In this document: in pieces, positions 1 to 8,499 of the stretch
Position numbering within the stretch: position 1 is the first letter of the stretch
Layout: each line of letters opens with the position of its first letter
NCBI GenBank assembly: GCA_038093975.1
Contig: JBBPTG010000267.1
Coordinates: 1 to 31,560 of the forward strand
From: Chalciporus piperatus
Lineage: Eukaryota > Basidiomycota > Agaricomycetes > Boletales > Boletaceae
DNA: 31,560 nucleotides
Reading direction: 5' to 3'
Translations under genes and position numbers: made by a program
The notes under the pieces: model-generated
The model's database searches: none
What the model saw: the letters and a program-made list of their open reading frames with translations, nothing else
What the model was told of the DNA's origin: nothing

Positions 1-978
1 CCATTAAACTCCGCTGGATGGCCGATCTTGCAGGAAGACCTAGACGCCCCCACGCATATTGCCGCTACTCCCACGGTCAGAGTCCTACCCATTGAACTAC
101 CACTCACCGCCCATCGTCTTCGCGACGAGTTGATGGATAATGCCGTTATGGATCGCATGTCCCAATTCTTGCTAGACTCACGACTCTCGGTACCCATCGG
201 AGCCCACCTTGATCTAGGGTCACCCCTCTTCGCCCTTTACCGCGCCTACCTGCAAGCATCCCGTCTCGCCAATCTTCCTCCTTCCCTGACGACGGTTCAC
301 CAAGCTCATTCAGAAGCTGCTTCCATCCGCACTATCCACGGTGATTTAATTACCAACCTCAGCATTGCTCTCTACGAGCTACGGATGCCGGAGTTTCTGG
401 ACGACCTAGACCGTTACCTCAGAGAGTCCGCCTCTGCGGCTCAATCCCCCATCCCTGTCATCGGAGTTTCTACCTCATCTCTCCCCTCGTCGACGCCTTC
501 CGCATCTAGCTCCCCTTTGAACGATGAAGAAGAGGCAGTGTTCTTTCGTGCAGAACGCAACCATATTACCTCGCAACGACAACGGACTGGCACCATACCT
601 CTATCCACCTCACATCCCCAGTACCATGACGCCTGCTTCGTATGTCACAGACTGGGCCATATACGTATCCACTGTCCCGTATACCAGTGTCCCACGTGCT
701 TCCGCTGGGCACCCGGTCACATTCAAGGTCGTTGCCCACTTAGGCGTGGGCAGAGACATACAACCACGCCACCTGTTGCGCCCTCTTCCCGTTCCCGCCG
801 ATCAACGAATACCAATCGAGCTGCTCGACGCCCCCCTCCACTCTATACCCGTATCTCGGGTGAGACTTATTCACGCGACGACGACGACGCCACTCTCTAT
901 GACGGAGATGATCCGACCGACGATGTCGGATATGCAAACATGACCGGTTCTCCTGGGCATTACGGGTTAAACATTTGA
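1..978 (+). CDS. Zinc-knuckle ORF of upstream retrotransposon copy (5' end outside window)
   Basis: The frame is open from base 1 and ends with TGA at 976-978. It matches codons of the ORF at 3768-4937 from its residue 64 onward, with scattered substitutions and one fewer Asp codon near the C terminus. It holds two CCHC zinc knuckles near residues 212-245 of the visible part: C-x2-C-x4-H-x4-C followed by C-x2-C-x6-H-x4-C, then an Arg/Thr-rich basic stretch. By family knowledge this is a nucleic-acid-binding, Gag nucleocapsid-like module. Its position just before the polypurine tract and LTR, rather than at the 5' end of the element, is unusual. No ATG is visible because the start lies upstream. 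Confidence 0.75.
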   Translation, partial: PLNSAGWPILQEDLDAPTHIAATPTVRVLPIELPLTAHRLRDELMDNAVMDRMSQFLLDSRLSVPIGAHLDLGSPLFALYRAYLQASRLANLPPSLTTVHQAHSEAASIRTIHGDLITNLSIALYELRMPEFLDDLDRYLRESASAAQSPIPVIGVSTSSLPSSTPSASSSPLNDEEEAVFFRAERNHITSQRQRTGTIPLSTSHPQYHDACFVCHRLGHIRIHCPVYQCPTCFRWAPGHIQGRCPLRRGQRHTTTPPVAPSSRSRRSTNTNRAARRPPPLYTRISGETYSRDDDDATLYDGDDPTDDVGYANMTGSPGHYGLNI

Positions 979-1013
979 CTAGTTTTTATCTTCGTCGATG
1001 ACTTGATTCTAAT

Positions 1014-1020
1014 ACGGGGG
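1014..1020 (+). promoter_or_regulatory. Polypurine tract next to upstream LTR
   Basis: ACGGGGG followed by TAA sits immediately before the LTR start TGTTACG. The same string occurs before the second LTR at 4973-4979. By analogy with other LTR elements this is the plus-strand primer site. Confidence 0.55.
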
Positions 1021-1023
1021 TAA

Positions 1024-1469
1024 TGTTACGATCGTTCATTCTTTCCTTTCTCATTACCGTGTACTAAGTCCTAGTCGCTGGTTCGAGTCCTGCCTAGGCC
1101 CCTTATTTCTTGCTTGCTTTAGTCAGCGGATGTTCTTCGATGTTCTTTCACATTCCATACTTCGTCATCGCTGACTCGTACTCTTACCAAGATAGCTTGT
1201 TCTTACACATTCCAACCGGTTCCATGCCTGCCCTTAACTCGTTTCTCTACTTATCTAAACCCTCGAGTTTCTCCTGTAACCTTAACTTAGACCTACGCAA
1301 TCTAGCTTGGTCATTCCTCGCTTCCTTGAACCCTCTGAGAGTCACCGTCCCACTCTTGAACGGACGCTAGGCCTTAACGTGGACATCCCATCGTTAGGCT
1401 ACCTTGAAACCCTTGTCTTTGACTAGGCTTTTGTGTCTACGCTTTGACCTACCCGGTACAAGCGTAACA
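1024..1469 (+). repeat. LTR, upstream copy (446 bp)
   Basis: Begins TGTTACG and ends CGTAACA, a 7-bp terminal inverted repeat with the expected TG...CA ends. It matches the LTR at 4983-5452 with small indels and substitutions. The TATA-like string of the downstream LTR (TATATAAA) is changed here to TTATCTAAA at about 1251-1259. It serves as 3' LTR of the upstream copy and abuts truncated pol at 1470. Confidence 0.88.
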
Positions 1470-1471
1470 AT

Positions 1472-3763
1472 CTCCATCTTCGCTTAGAGAAATGCAACTT
1501 TACCGTAAGCGAGGTTGAATATCTCGGCATGATCGTCCGCCCAGGAGAGCTTGCCATGGACCCCATCAAACTTGACGGCATCTCTCAATGGCCCATCCCC
1601 TCCACCGTTAAGGAAGTTCGCTCATTCCTTGGCTTCGCCAACTTCTACCGACGTTTTATCCCAAACTACTCTTTGGTCGCTCGCCCTCTGATCGATCTAA
1701 CCAAAAAGGACCATCGATGGGATTGGACCAACGCCTGCCAAGATGCCTTCGCTCGCCTGAAACAGTTGTTCTTGGCAAAGCCCGTCCTGCGCTTCCCTGA
1801 CCTCTCCAAACCTTTCGCCATCGCGACTGATGCCTCCAAATTTGCCTCCGGAGGTATACTCCTCCAAACCGACGCCAACGGCGATTGGCATCCCTGTTCG
1901 TATCTCTCCCAGTCCTTCGGTGACGCAGAGCGAAATTACGATATTTACGATCGTGAACTTCTTGCTGTCATTCGCGCACTAAAGACCTGGCGGCACTACC
2001 TCCATGGCTCTCCCTTTCCCGTCCAGGTGTTCACCGATCACAAAAACCTGACCTACTTTCGCCAACCCCAGAACCTGAATCGTCGGCAAGCCCGCTGGCT
2101 CCTTGACCTTGCCGACTTTGACTTAAAAATGATCCACGTCCCTGGCTCGTCCCTCGCCGGTCCTGATGCCTTATCTAGGCGTGCTGATCACTTCCCCACT
2201 GACGCCGATGACAATGCGGGTACCACTCTGCTACCACCCTCGCTATTTGTCCGTGTCATTGACTCTGCGATGAACAATCACATCTCCAATCTTTCCAAGG
2301 ACGACCCGTTTCTCCTCACGGCGTTACAAGCCATTGACGGTGACATCCCTGCACCTTTCCGCTCTAGACTGGCAGACTGGCAGATGACTAACGGCGTCCT
2401 GACCTATCAGGGTCGTGTCTACATCCCACCGGATGAAGACCTACGTCGCACCGTAGTCCAACGATGCCATGATCATCCCACCGCCGGCCACCCTGGCTAT
2501 CTCAAGACTCGGCAATTAGTCGCCGCTGAGTTTTGGTGGCCCGGACTTGCCCAATTCGTTCGCAAATACGTAGAAGGATGCGCAACCTGCCAACAGAATA
2601 AGGCGAACACACATCCAACTACCCCACCTCTGATGCCAATACCCTCAAAGAGTTCTAAACCATTTCAGCAAGTGTCCTGTGACCTCATCACCGACCTACC
2701 CATTTCCAATGGCTTTGATTCTCTGTTGGTCGTGGTCGACCACGGGCTTACAAAGGGGGTAATTCTTTGCCCTACCAAGAAAACCGTCACGGCCGAAGGG
2801 ATCGCTTCCCTCTTTTTCCACAAAGTCTACTTAAGATTCGGTCTCTACGACAAAATCATCAGTGACAGAGGACCACAATTCGCATCCGAATTCGCTCGTG
2901 AACTAGGACGAATCCTCGGATATGACCTCTCCCTTTCCACCGCCTACCATCCCCAGTCTGATGGGGAAACCGAACGTGTCAACCAGGAAGTTGAGACTTA
3001 CCTTCGAATCTATTGCGGAGATAACCCCATATCCTGGGCTGATTCTATTTCCCACGCAGAATTTGCGCACAATCATCGGCCCCACTCTGTCACCGGCAAA
3101 TCCCCATTCTACCTCATGATGGGATATGAACCCCGTCCTCTTCCTGCGGTGATCGCCGACTCCGCATTACCCGCTGTCGAACTTCGTCTCCACTCTCTCA
3201 CCGCTGCCAGAGACGAAGCGCTCGCCTCACACGAACTCGCCAGACAAGTGATGGCTGCACGAACTCGACAGAAGTTCAAACCGTTCGCCAAAGGAGACAA
3301 AGTCTGGCTGGAAGCGAGGAACCTCAAACGATCCCTTACTTCCCCAAAATTCGCCCCAAAGCGAGAAGGACCCTTTACCATCACCCAAGTCCTATCTCCG
3401 CTATCCTACAGACTCCGTCTGCCACAGACGTGGAGAATTCACCCCGTGTTCCACGCTTCTCTGTTATCGCCCTATCGCGAAAACCCCGTCCACGGACCGA
3501 ACTTCCCGGCTCCACCACCTGACTTGATAGAAGGCGAAGAAGAATATGAAATCGAAAAGATTCTCCGACACCGGAGTTTCTCCGGACGCCACTCTTACCT
3601 AGTCCGCTGGAAAGGATATACGGCTGATGAAGACCGCTGGCTTAAAGAAGCAGACCTCACACACGCCAAGGACATCCTAGAAAACTATAAAAAAGCTCAC
3701 CCGTCCGCCTTCCCCTCTTCCCCAAGATCCCCATCTTCTGTCAGACGCAAAACCCGCCACTGA
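1472..3763 (+). CDS. pol: Ty3/gypsy pol, 5'-truncated: RT tail, RNase H, integrase, chromodomain
   Basis: Open from the LTR junction to TGA at 3761-3763. The first codons (NLHLRLEKC, then EVEYLGMIV) are the end of reverse transcriptase after the catalytic YxDD, which is absent. Numbering from the ATG at 1529 (744 aa), RNase H shows D101, E143, D170 and D213. Integrase has an H316-x4-H321...C351-x2-C354 zinc finger and a D385, D446, E482 triad with DD35E spacing. A GPF/GPY module starts near 611 and a chromodomain (LVRWKGY core) spans about 671-722. Family knowledge: RNase H degrades the RNA template, integrase inserts cDNA, and the chromodomain steers insertion to marked chromatin. The ATG at 1529 is internal to RT and probably not a native start. 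No internal stops are seen, so truncation rather than decay is the main defect. Confidence 0.9.
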   Translation, partial: LHLRLEKCNFTVSEVEYLGMIVRPGELAMDPIKLDGISQWPIPSTVKEVRSFLGFANFYRRFIPNYSLVARPLIDLTKKDHRWDWTNACQDAFARLKQLFLAKPVLRFPDLSKPFAIATDASKFASGGILLQTDANGDWHPCSYLSQSFGDAERNYDIYDRELLAVIRALKTWRHYLHGSPFPVQVFTDHKNLTYFRQPQNLNRRQARWLLDLADFDLKMIHVPGSSLAGPDALSRRADHFPTDADDNAGTTLLPPSLFVRVIDSAMNNHISNLSKDDPFLLTALQAIDGDIPAPFRSRLADWQMTNGVLTYQGRVYIPPDEDLRRTVVQRCHDHPTAGHPGYLKTRQLVAAEFWWPGLAQFVRKYVEGCATCQQNKANTHPTTPPLMPIPSKSSKPFQQVSCDLITDLPISNGFDSLLVVVDHGLTKGVILCPTKKTVTAEGIASLFFHKVYLRFGLYDKIISDRGPQFASEFARELGRILGYDLSLSTAYHPQSDGETERVNQEVETYLRIYCGDNPISWADSISHAEFAHNHRPHSVTGKSPFYLMMGYEPRPLPAVIADSALPAVELRLHSLTAARDEALASHELARQVMAARTRQKFKPFAKGDKVWLEARNLKRSLTSPKFAPKREGPFTITQVLSPLSYRLRLPQTWRIHPVFHASLLSPYRENPVHGPNFPAPPPDLIEGEEEYEIEKILRHRSFSGRHSYLVRWKGYTADEDRWLKEADLTHAKDILENYKKAHPSAFPSSPRSPSSVRRKTRH

Positions 3764-3767
3764 AACC

Positions 3768-4937
3768 ATGTCCGCTCCTACCACCCCTTCGTCTACTACT
3801 ATGTCTTCCATCTCTTCTTTGTCTCGTTCTTCTTCTTCCCCTACTTACTCCCCTGGTTTACCTATTCGTTCTCTACCTATTCAACCCACTCGTCCCTCCT
3901 CTCCAGAACCCCCTAGCCCAACCATCGCTGAAGCTGGATGGAACACCACCGGTCTCCCATTAAACTCCGCTGGATGGCCGATCTTGCAGGAAGACCTAGA
4001 CGTCCCCACTCATATCGCCGCCACTCCCACTGTCGGAGTTTCACCCATCGAGTTGCCACTCGCCGCCCATCGTCTTCGCGACGAGTTGATGAATAACGCC
4101 GTCATGGATCGCATGTCCCAATTCTTACTAGACTCGCGCCTCTCTGTACCCATCGGCGCCCACCTTGATCTGGGGTCGCCCCTCTTCGCCCTTTACCGCG
4201 CCTACCTGCAAGCATCCCGTCTTGCCAATCTTCCCCCTTCCCTGACAACGGTTCACCAAGCTCATTCAGAAGCTGCCTCCATCCGCAATATCCACGGTGA
4301 TCTAATTACCAACCTCAGCATTGCTCTCTATGAGCTACGGATGCCGGAGTTTCTGGAAGACCTAGACCGCTACCTCAGAGAATCCGCCTCTGCGGCTCAA
4401 TCCCCCATCCCTGTCATCGGAGTTTCGACCTCATCTCTCCCCTCGTCGACGCCTTCCGCGTCCAGCTCCCCTTTGAACGATGAAGAGGAAGCAGTGTTCT
4501 TTCGTGCAGAACGAAACCACATTACCTCACAACGACAACAGACTGGCACCATACCTCTATCCACCTCACATCCCCAGTACCACGACGCCTGCTTCGTATG
4601 TCACCGACTGGGCCATATACGTATCCACTGTCCCGTATACCAGTGTCCCACGTGTTTCCGCTGGGCACCCGGTCACATTCAAGGTCGTTGCCCACTTAGG
4701 CGTGGACAGAGACATACAACCACACCACCTGTTGCACCCTCTTCCCGTTCCCGCCGATCAACCAATACCAATCGAGCTGCTCGACGCCCCCCTCCACTCT
4801 ATACCCGCATCTCGGGTCAGACTTATTCACGCGACGACGACGACGACGCTACTCTCTATGACGGAGATGATCCGACCGACGATGTCGGATATGCAAACAT
4901 GACCGGTTCTCCAGGACATTACGGGTTAAACATTTGA
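3768..4937 (+). CDS. Post-pol zinc-knuckle ORF of the retrotransposon, 389 aa
   Basis: ATG four bases after the pol stop, TGA at 4935-4937, then polypurine tract and LTR. The N terminus (about 1-60) is Ser/Thr/Pro-rich and probably disordered. A helical region spans about 95-205. Two zinc knuckles follow: C275-x2-C278-x4-H283-x4-C288 and C293-x2-C296-x6-H303-x4-C308. The C terminus is basic and then Asp-rich. CCHC knuckles normally belong to Gag at the 5' end of the element; here the only visible ones lie where an env-like or accessory ORF would be. It could be a relocated Gag, a duplicated nucleocapsid, or an accessory nucleic-acid chaperone. The close spacing to pol suggests termination-reinitiation or a separate mRNA; neither can be told from sequence. 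Confidence 0.8.
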   Translation: MSAPTTPSSTTMSSISSLSRSSSSPTYSPGLPIRSLPIQPTRPSSPEPPSPTIAEAGWNTTGLPLNSAGWPILQEDLDVPTHIAATPTVGVSPIELPLAAHRLRDELMNNAVMDRMSQFLLDSRLSVPIGAHLDLGSPLFALYRAYLQASRLANLPPSLTTVHQAHSEAASIRNIHGDLITNLSIALYELRMPEFLEDLDRYLRESASAAQSPIPVIGVSTSSLPSSTPSASSSPLNDEEEAVFFRAERNHITSQRQQTGTIPLSTSHPQYHDACFVCHRLGHIRIHCPVYQCPTCFRWAPGHIQGRCPLRRGQRHTTTPPVAPSSRSRRSTNTNRAARRPPPLYTRISGQTYSRDDDDDATLYDGDDPTDDVGYANMTGSPGHYGLNI

Positions 4938-4972
4938 CTAGTTTTTATCTTCGTCGATGACTTGATTCTAAT

Positions 4973-4979
4973 ACGGGGG
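4973..4979 (+). promoter_or_regulatory. Polypurine tract next to downstream LTR
   Basis: ACGGGGG, identical to the tract at 1014-1020 and followed by TAA and the LTR start at 4983. Confidence 0.55.
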
Positions 4980-4982
4980 TAA

Positions 4983-5452
4983 TGTTACGATCACTCATTC
5001 TTTCCTTGCCACTACCTTGTACTAAGTCCTAGTCGCTGGTTCGAGTCCTGCCTAGGCCTCCCATTTCTTACCTTGCTTTAGTCAGCGAACATTCCTTAAT
5101 GTTCTCTCACCTTCCACGCTTCGTCATCGCTGACCCATATGCTTACCGAGCATGACTCATTCCTATTCGTCATGACTTGTTCTTACTTATTCCGACTTGT
5201 TCTCTGCCTGCCCTTAACTCGTTTCTTCACATATATAAACCCTCGAGTTTCCTCCTGTAACTCTAACTTAGACCTACGCAATCTAGCTTGGTCATTCCTC
5301 GCTTCCTTTGAACCCTCTGAGAGTCACCGTCCCACTCTTGAACGGACGCTAGGCCTTAACGTGGACATCCCATCGTTAGGCTACCTTTGAAACCCTTGTC
5401 TTTGACTAGGCTTTTGTGTCTACGCTTTGACCTACCCGGTACAAGCGTAACA
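4983..5452 (+). repeat. LTR, downstream copy (470 bp)
   Basis: TGTTACG...CGTAACA ends, matching the LTR at 1024-1469. It retains a TATATAAA box at 5232-5239, a plausible promoter core. Host sequence begins at 5453 (tccgc...). The matching 5-bp target duplication would lie outside the window on the far side of the element. Confidence 0.88.
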
Positions 5453-6233
5453 TCCGCAGCGCAACATATTGTAATAAGCGGCGGGACTTGCACATCGGCC
5501 TGGAATGCTCAACTTGCCGGAATCAACGTGCTACGCGATTTCGTTAGTCGCTCTCTGAGGCTCCCACTATCTAGGGGTGACATCGAAGGTAATTTGGTTA
5601 TGCAACGAAAGATCTTCGAAAAGGTAATTTCAGAGCGAAATTTCTCAGAGCTCCGTAACTTTAACTGTCTCCACATTTCTTAGTGTTCGCCGGGAACAGC
5701 ACCACGGTACAAAGAAACGCAGACAACTACCGAACTTGTTTCTAATGTTGATAACAAGTGGGCGTTGGCCTCCCCACTGTTGATTGCAGAACGGGACTCG
5801 GAGTCGGGCATACTGAAACGCCTCCCTGAGATGCTTCTGTCGGTCGGTGACTTTGTTGAAGTCAACGTAGAATTTGATATTGTAATCGATAAACAGACGT
5901 CTCAAGGTAGACGCGTTAACGTCTACTTGACGTTCACGGACATTATCCGGCTATCAAGATCACAACGAAAGAGTGTTCGTCCAGAGATGAGAGACTCTAC
6001 TTGGAAATCACTGCGGAGACGTTAACAGAACGTAGAAAGTATCGAGAAAACGACTTGAACGTCCTAATTCTAACGTGCCGAACGGCTCGAGGAGCATCAA
6101 AAGGCGACGGGCCACTGATATCGACTTTGATAGAACTTCTCAAGCACCTGAAGATCTCTCTTTGACCCGCACGGATCAACCGTTACTCATCGAACAAGCG
6201 CCCGCCGTCGAAGAGGAGAACGGAAGACAATAG
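5453..6233 (+). pseudogene. 3' part of an unidentified gene truncated by the LTR element
   Basis: A coding frame opens directly at the LTR boundary, so the 5' part of the gene is replaced or displaced by the retrotransposon. Exons inferred: 5453-5623, 5684-5974, 6036-6233, with introns 5624-5683 (GTAATT...TTAG) and 5975-6035 (GTTCGT...GTAG). Both junctions keep frame. The middle exon has a beta-rich stretch (GDFVEVNVEFDI, then VNVYLTFTDIIRL). The last exon is a basic then acidic, probably disordered tail containing a KRRR cluster that could be a nuclear signal. I do not recognise the family. The beta-rich segment weakly resembles the C-terminal part of the next gene (6420-7694), so they may be related; that is inference. 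Confidence 0.5.
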
Positions 6234-6419
6234 AGATTTGCGTGTCTAGTGTACTGATAGAACTGTGTCTCAAATCAAGCCCCTACTGAACTAGTTAATC
6301 GAAACATTGTTATGTATATGAGACAAAGCCCCTATTCATGATACTTAAGAGAAGACAAGTCCCTCCTTAACATTCGTCTGTTCCTCCGCCTTTTCGAATC
6401 TGTACATTACTACACAACC

Positions 6420-7694
6420 ATGCCTAAGCATCCTTCGGCGGAAACTAACGACAACCCTCCTCAAGCAAAGAGGTCGCGGTAATTGTTGATGTTTATAACT
6501 AAGATTCGATAACTGACGTTTACGCCAATTTGTAGTGTTGATTCCAAAACAACGAAGACGGCATCGAAGGCACCTGAGGACAGTGAACAGTCCAGCACGG
6601 CATCAGATATCGCTTCCGTGAGCTGTGGAACGCCTGGACCTTCCGTCGCTAAATCAGTCGTCGCTCCCAATAAGGATGAAACCATCGAGGCTTCTGTTAA
6701 GGGTGATGTGCAAACAACTCCTTTACCTCCCAAGGAGCAAGTAGCGAAGGTCGTATCCATGGCCAAACCAGCCGAAAAGGGAACGTCCAAGCCAACGGTT
6801 CAAGAAAAAAACGTGCAGAGTATCATCAAGGTCCCAACCGAGGTCCTCGTTGAGGACACACACGTGGCACATTACAGCGAAGTTCTCCGAAAGTGGGTAG
6901 CGATCTTTCCCTCCTACACAAAGTACAACGCTAATCGATTCATTGCTTTCATAGCCGGATTAACAAACTGTCAACATTCGTTAATAAGGCAGCAAGTGTC
7001 TACTCGCTTGGGAAGATACTGCCCACCGCGACTTGGGGGAAATTTCGTCCTATGAACGATCATAACAAGGAGCTGTGCAACCCAACGACAAATGAACCGA
7101 TCGTCGTATGGGTTGTTGGGCATGTGGCGTCAACATGGTTTGTAAAACACGACGTTCCGGAAAAACAGATTTCCATCACCGTAGTTCCCGTTTCGGAGGA
7201 GCTCGCATTGCAAACGTCGAAACTTCTTAGTGGGCTATCAATGCCATCAGAAGGTACTCGTTGTGCCCTCCTTCAATTCTCACACTCATGGTTTGCTTCA
7301 GTATCTGCCGCACACTCCCTGATGTCAATTCGAGCCAGTAGATGGCAGAATGTTAAAGGCGAAGCGGAAATTGTAAGTAACTTTGTAATCTTATAACCTC
7401 AAGGTATCTCAAATGAAATTTTTGAAGCCGTTGTTTGAAGCCGTTTACAACGCGCGAGAGGTTCTGAAGTCCAAGTCGGATATGCATTCTTACCTCGCCA
7501 CAGATATCAAGAAGAATGATCTCGTTTTGGTTGAGGCGAAGATAACCAGGTATTATACAAAAGACGCTGACCACAAATGGTCTGGTTATCGCGCACAGTT
7601 CGAACTACAAGCTATTTCGGTCTTGTTCAGTTCTGACTTACAGGGAGAAGACGAGATGGGAGGTGATCGGGACCTGGGGGATCTCTGTATCTAA
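6420..7694 (+). CDS. Unidentified four-exon gene, about 366 aa
   Basis: Start MPKHPS at 6420. Exons 6420-6478, 6536-6892, 6955-7372, 7428-7694; introns 57, 62 and 55 nt with donors GTAATT, GTGGGT and GTAAGT. Branch-like CTGAC lies in intron 1 and CTAAT in intron 2. All joins keep frame and total 1101 nt. An alternative third acceptor at 7403 would leave a 31-nt intron and add eight codons. The N-terminal third is Ser/Thr/Lys-rich and probably disordered. The rest is folded, with a C-terminal beta-rich stretch (NDLVLVEAKITRY, then YRAQFELQAISVLF). No signal peptide, membrane segment or catalytic motif is evident, and no function is assigned. The last codons overlap the start of a direct repeat, and a strong acceptor-like CTGACTTACAG at about 7632 hints that the 3' end may be modelled wrongly. 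Confidence 0.6.
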
Positions 7695-7898
7695 TGGTTG
7701 TATTCTCTACCATATAGCTCAATTTCTTGCGCCTAAAAACAGTTCTGTCCTTACTTACGTAGCGCGAATAACCACCGAAATTCTGATTGCGAAACAAAGT
7801 AAGGGAACCTATCATTCTGTATCTAATAGTTGTATTCTCTACAATATATTTCTTGCGCCTAACAAACAGTTCTGTCCTTACTTACGTAGCGCGAATAA
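7684..7898 (+). repeat. Direct repeat pair, about 85 bp, 44-bp spacer
   Basis: Copy one 7684-7771, copy two 7816-7898. Both start TCTGTATCTAAT, share TTGTATTCTCTAC and TTTCTTGCGCCTAA, and end TTACTTACGTAGCGCGAATAA. They differ by an internal deletion and a few substitutions, so the duplication is not brand new. Copy one overlaps the predicted end of the preceding gene. Confidence 0.85.
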
Positions 7899-8499
7899 TC
7901 TATTACACGTGAACGCGGCGGTGAGATAAACAGCCGAACTATCGGCTACACTGAGCATATCACGTTCCTTCAGGTCTTCCAGTTGCGAATCATGGCAACA
8001 GCGGAATCTGTCCCGTTGTTGTGCAGATCAACGTCAAATTCACACATAAATCGTATGACCCTACCATCCGACACCTCCTCAACCGGTAGTTTGTATAACA
8101 ACGCAACATCGGCAAAGAGCTGGCTCAGGCCCTCTACGTGTACGTTTGGTGCAACATAGAACATGCGGACGTTGAGAGTTCGTACTTTTGCCTATTGTTG
8201 ACTCTCCTATCAAACAAAAAAAAAGGGGGCGACCGAGAAGCTGCCCAGGAGTCGAGGTCGCACCGATCGGAAAATTTCCTGTGGTCGAAATTTCCGCAAT
8301 CTGACTTCACAAGCTTCTCCAACCGAAAGATAATCTACAACAGTGATGCCATCGCATACTCCTCCAGGTATGATAATGAGGATTTTTGAAGACGGCGAGA
8401 ACTTCATTCAGGAGAACTTCCATGTAAAAAAAAAAACCCCTAATGTCACGGCAAACAATCGTTTCCTAGCAAACTTTGGACCTCTTCGTCTACAACGTC
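7899..8499. other. Intergenic stretch without a confident gene
   Basis: Short open stretches occur on both strands, for example about 65 codons on the minus strand at 7970-8164, but I found no convincing splice-linked gene. An A9 run at about 8217-8225 and an A10 run at about 8427-8436 are present. It probably contains the 5' region of the following gene. Confidence 0.4.

Larger units (their letters stand above)
1..5452 (+). mobile_element. Tandem Ty3/gypsy chromovirus copies sharing an LTR
   Basis: Two copies of one LTR retrotransposon lie head to tail. The upstream copy contributes only its 3' zinc-knuckle ORF and LTR (1-1469). The second contributes RNase H, integrase, chromodomain, the zinc-knuckle ORF and a 3' LTR (1470-5452). 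The middle LTR is followed directly by late reverse-transcriptase codons, so the primer-binding site, gag, protease and the catalytic part of RT are missing from the second copy. LTRs begin TGTTACG and end CGTAACA. The RNase H to chromodomain order is the Metaviridae chromovirus order. The copy as seen cannot transpose autonomously. The upstream copy continues beyond the window start. Confidence 0.88.
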
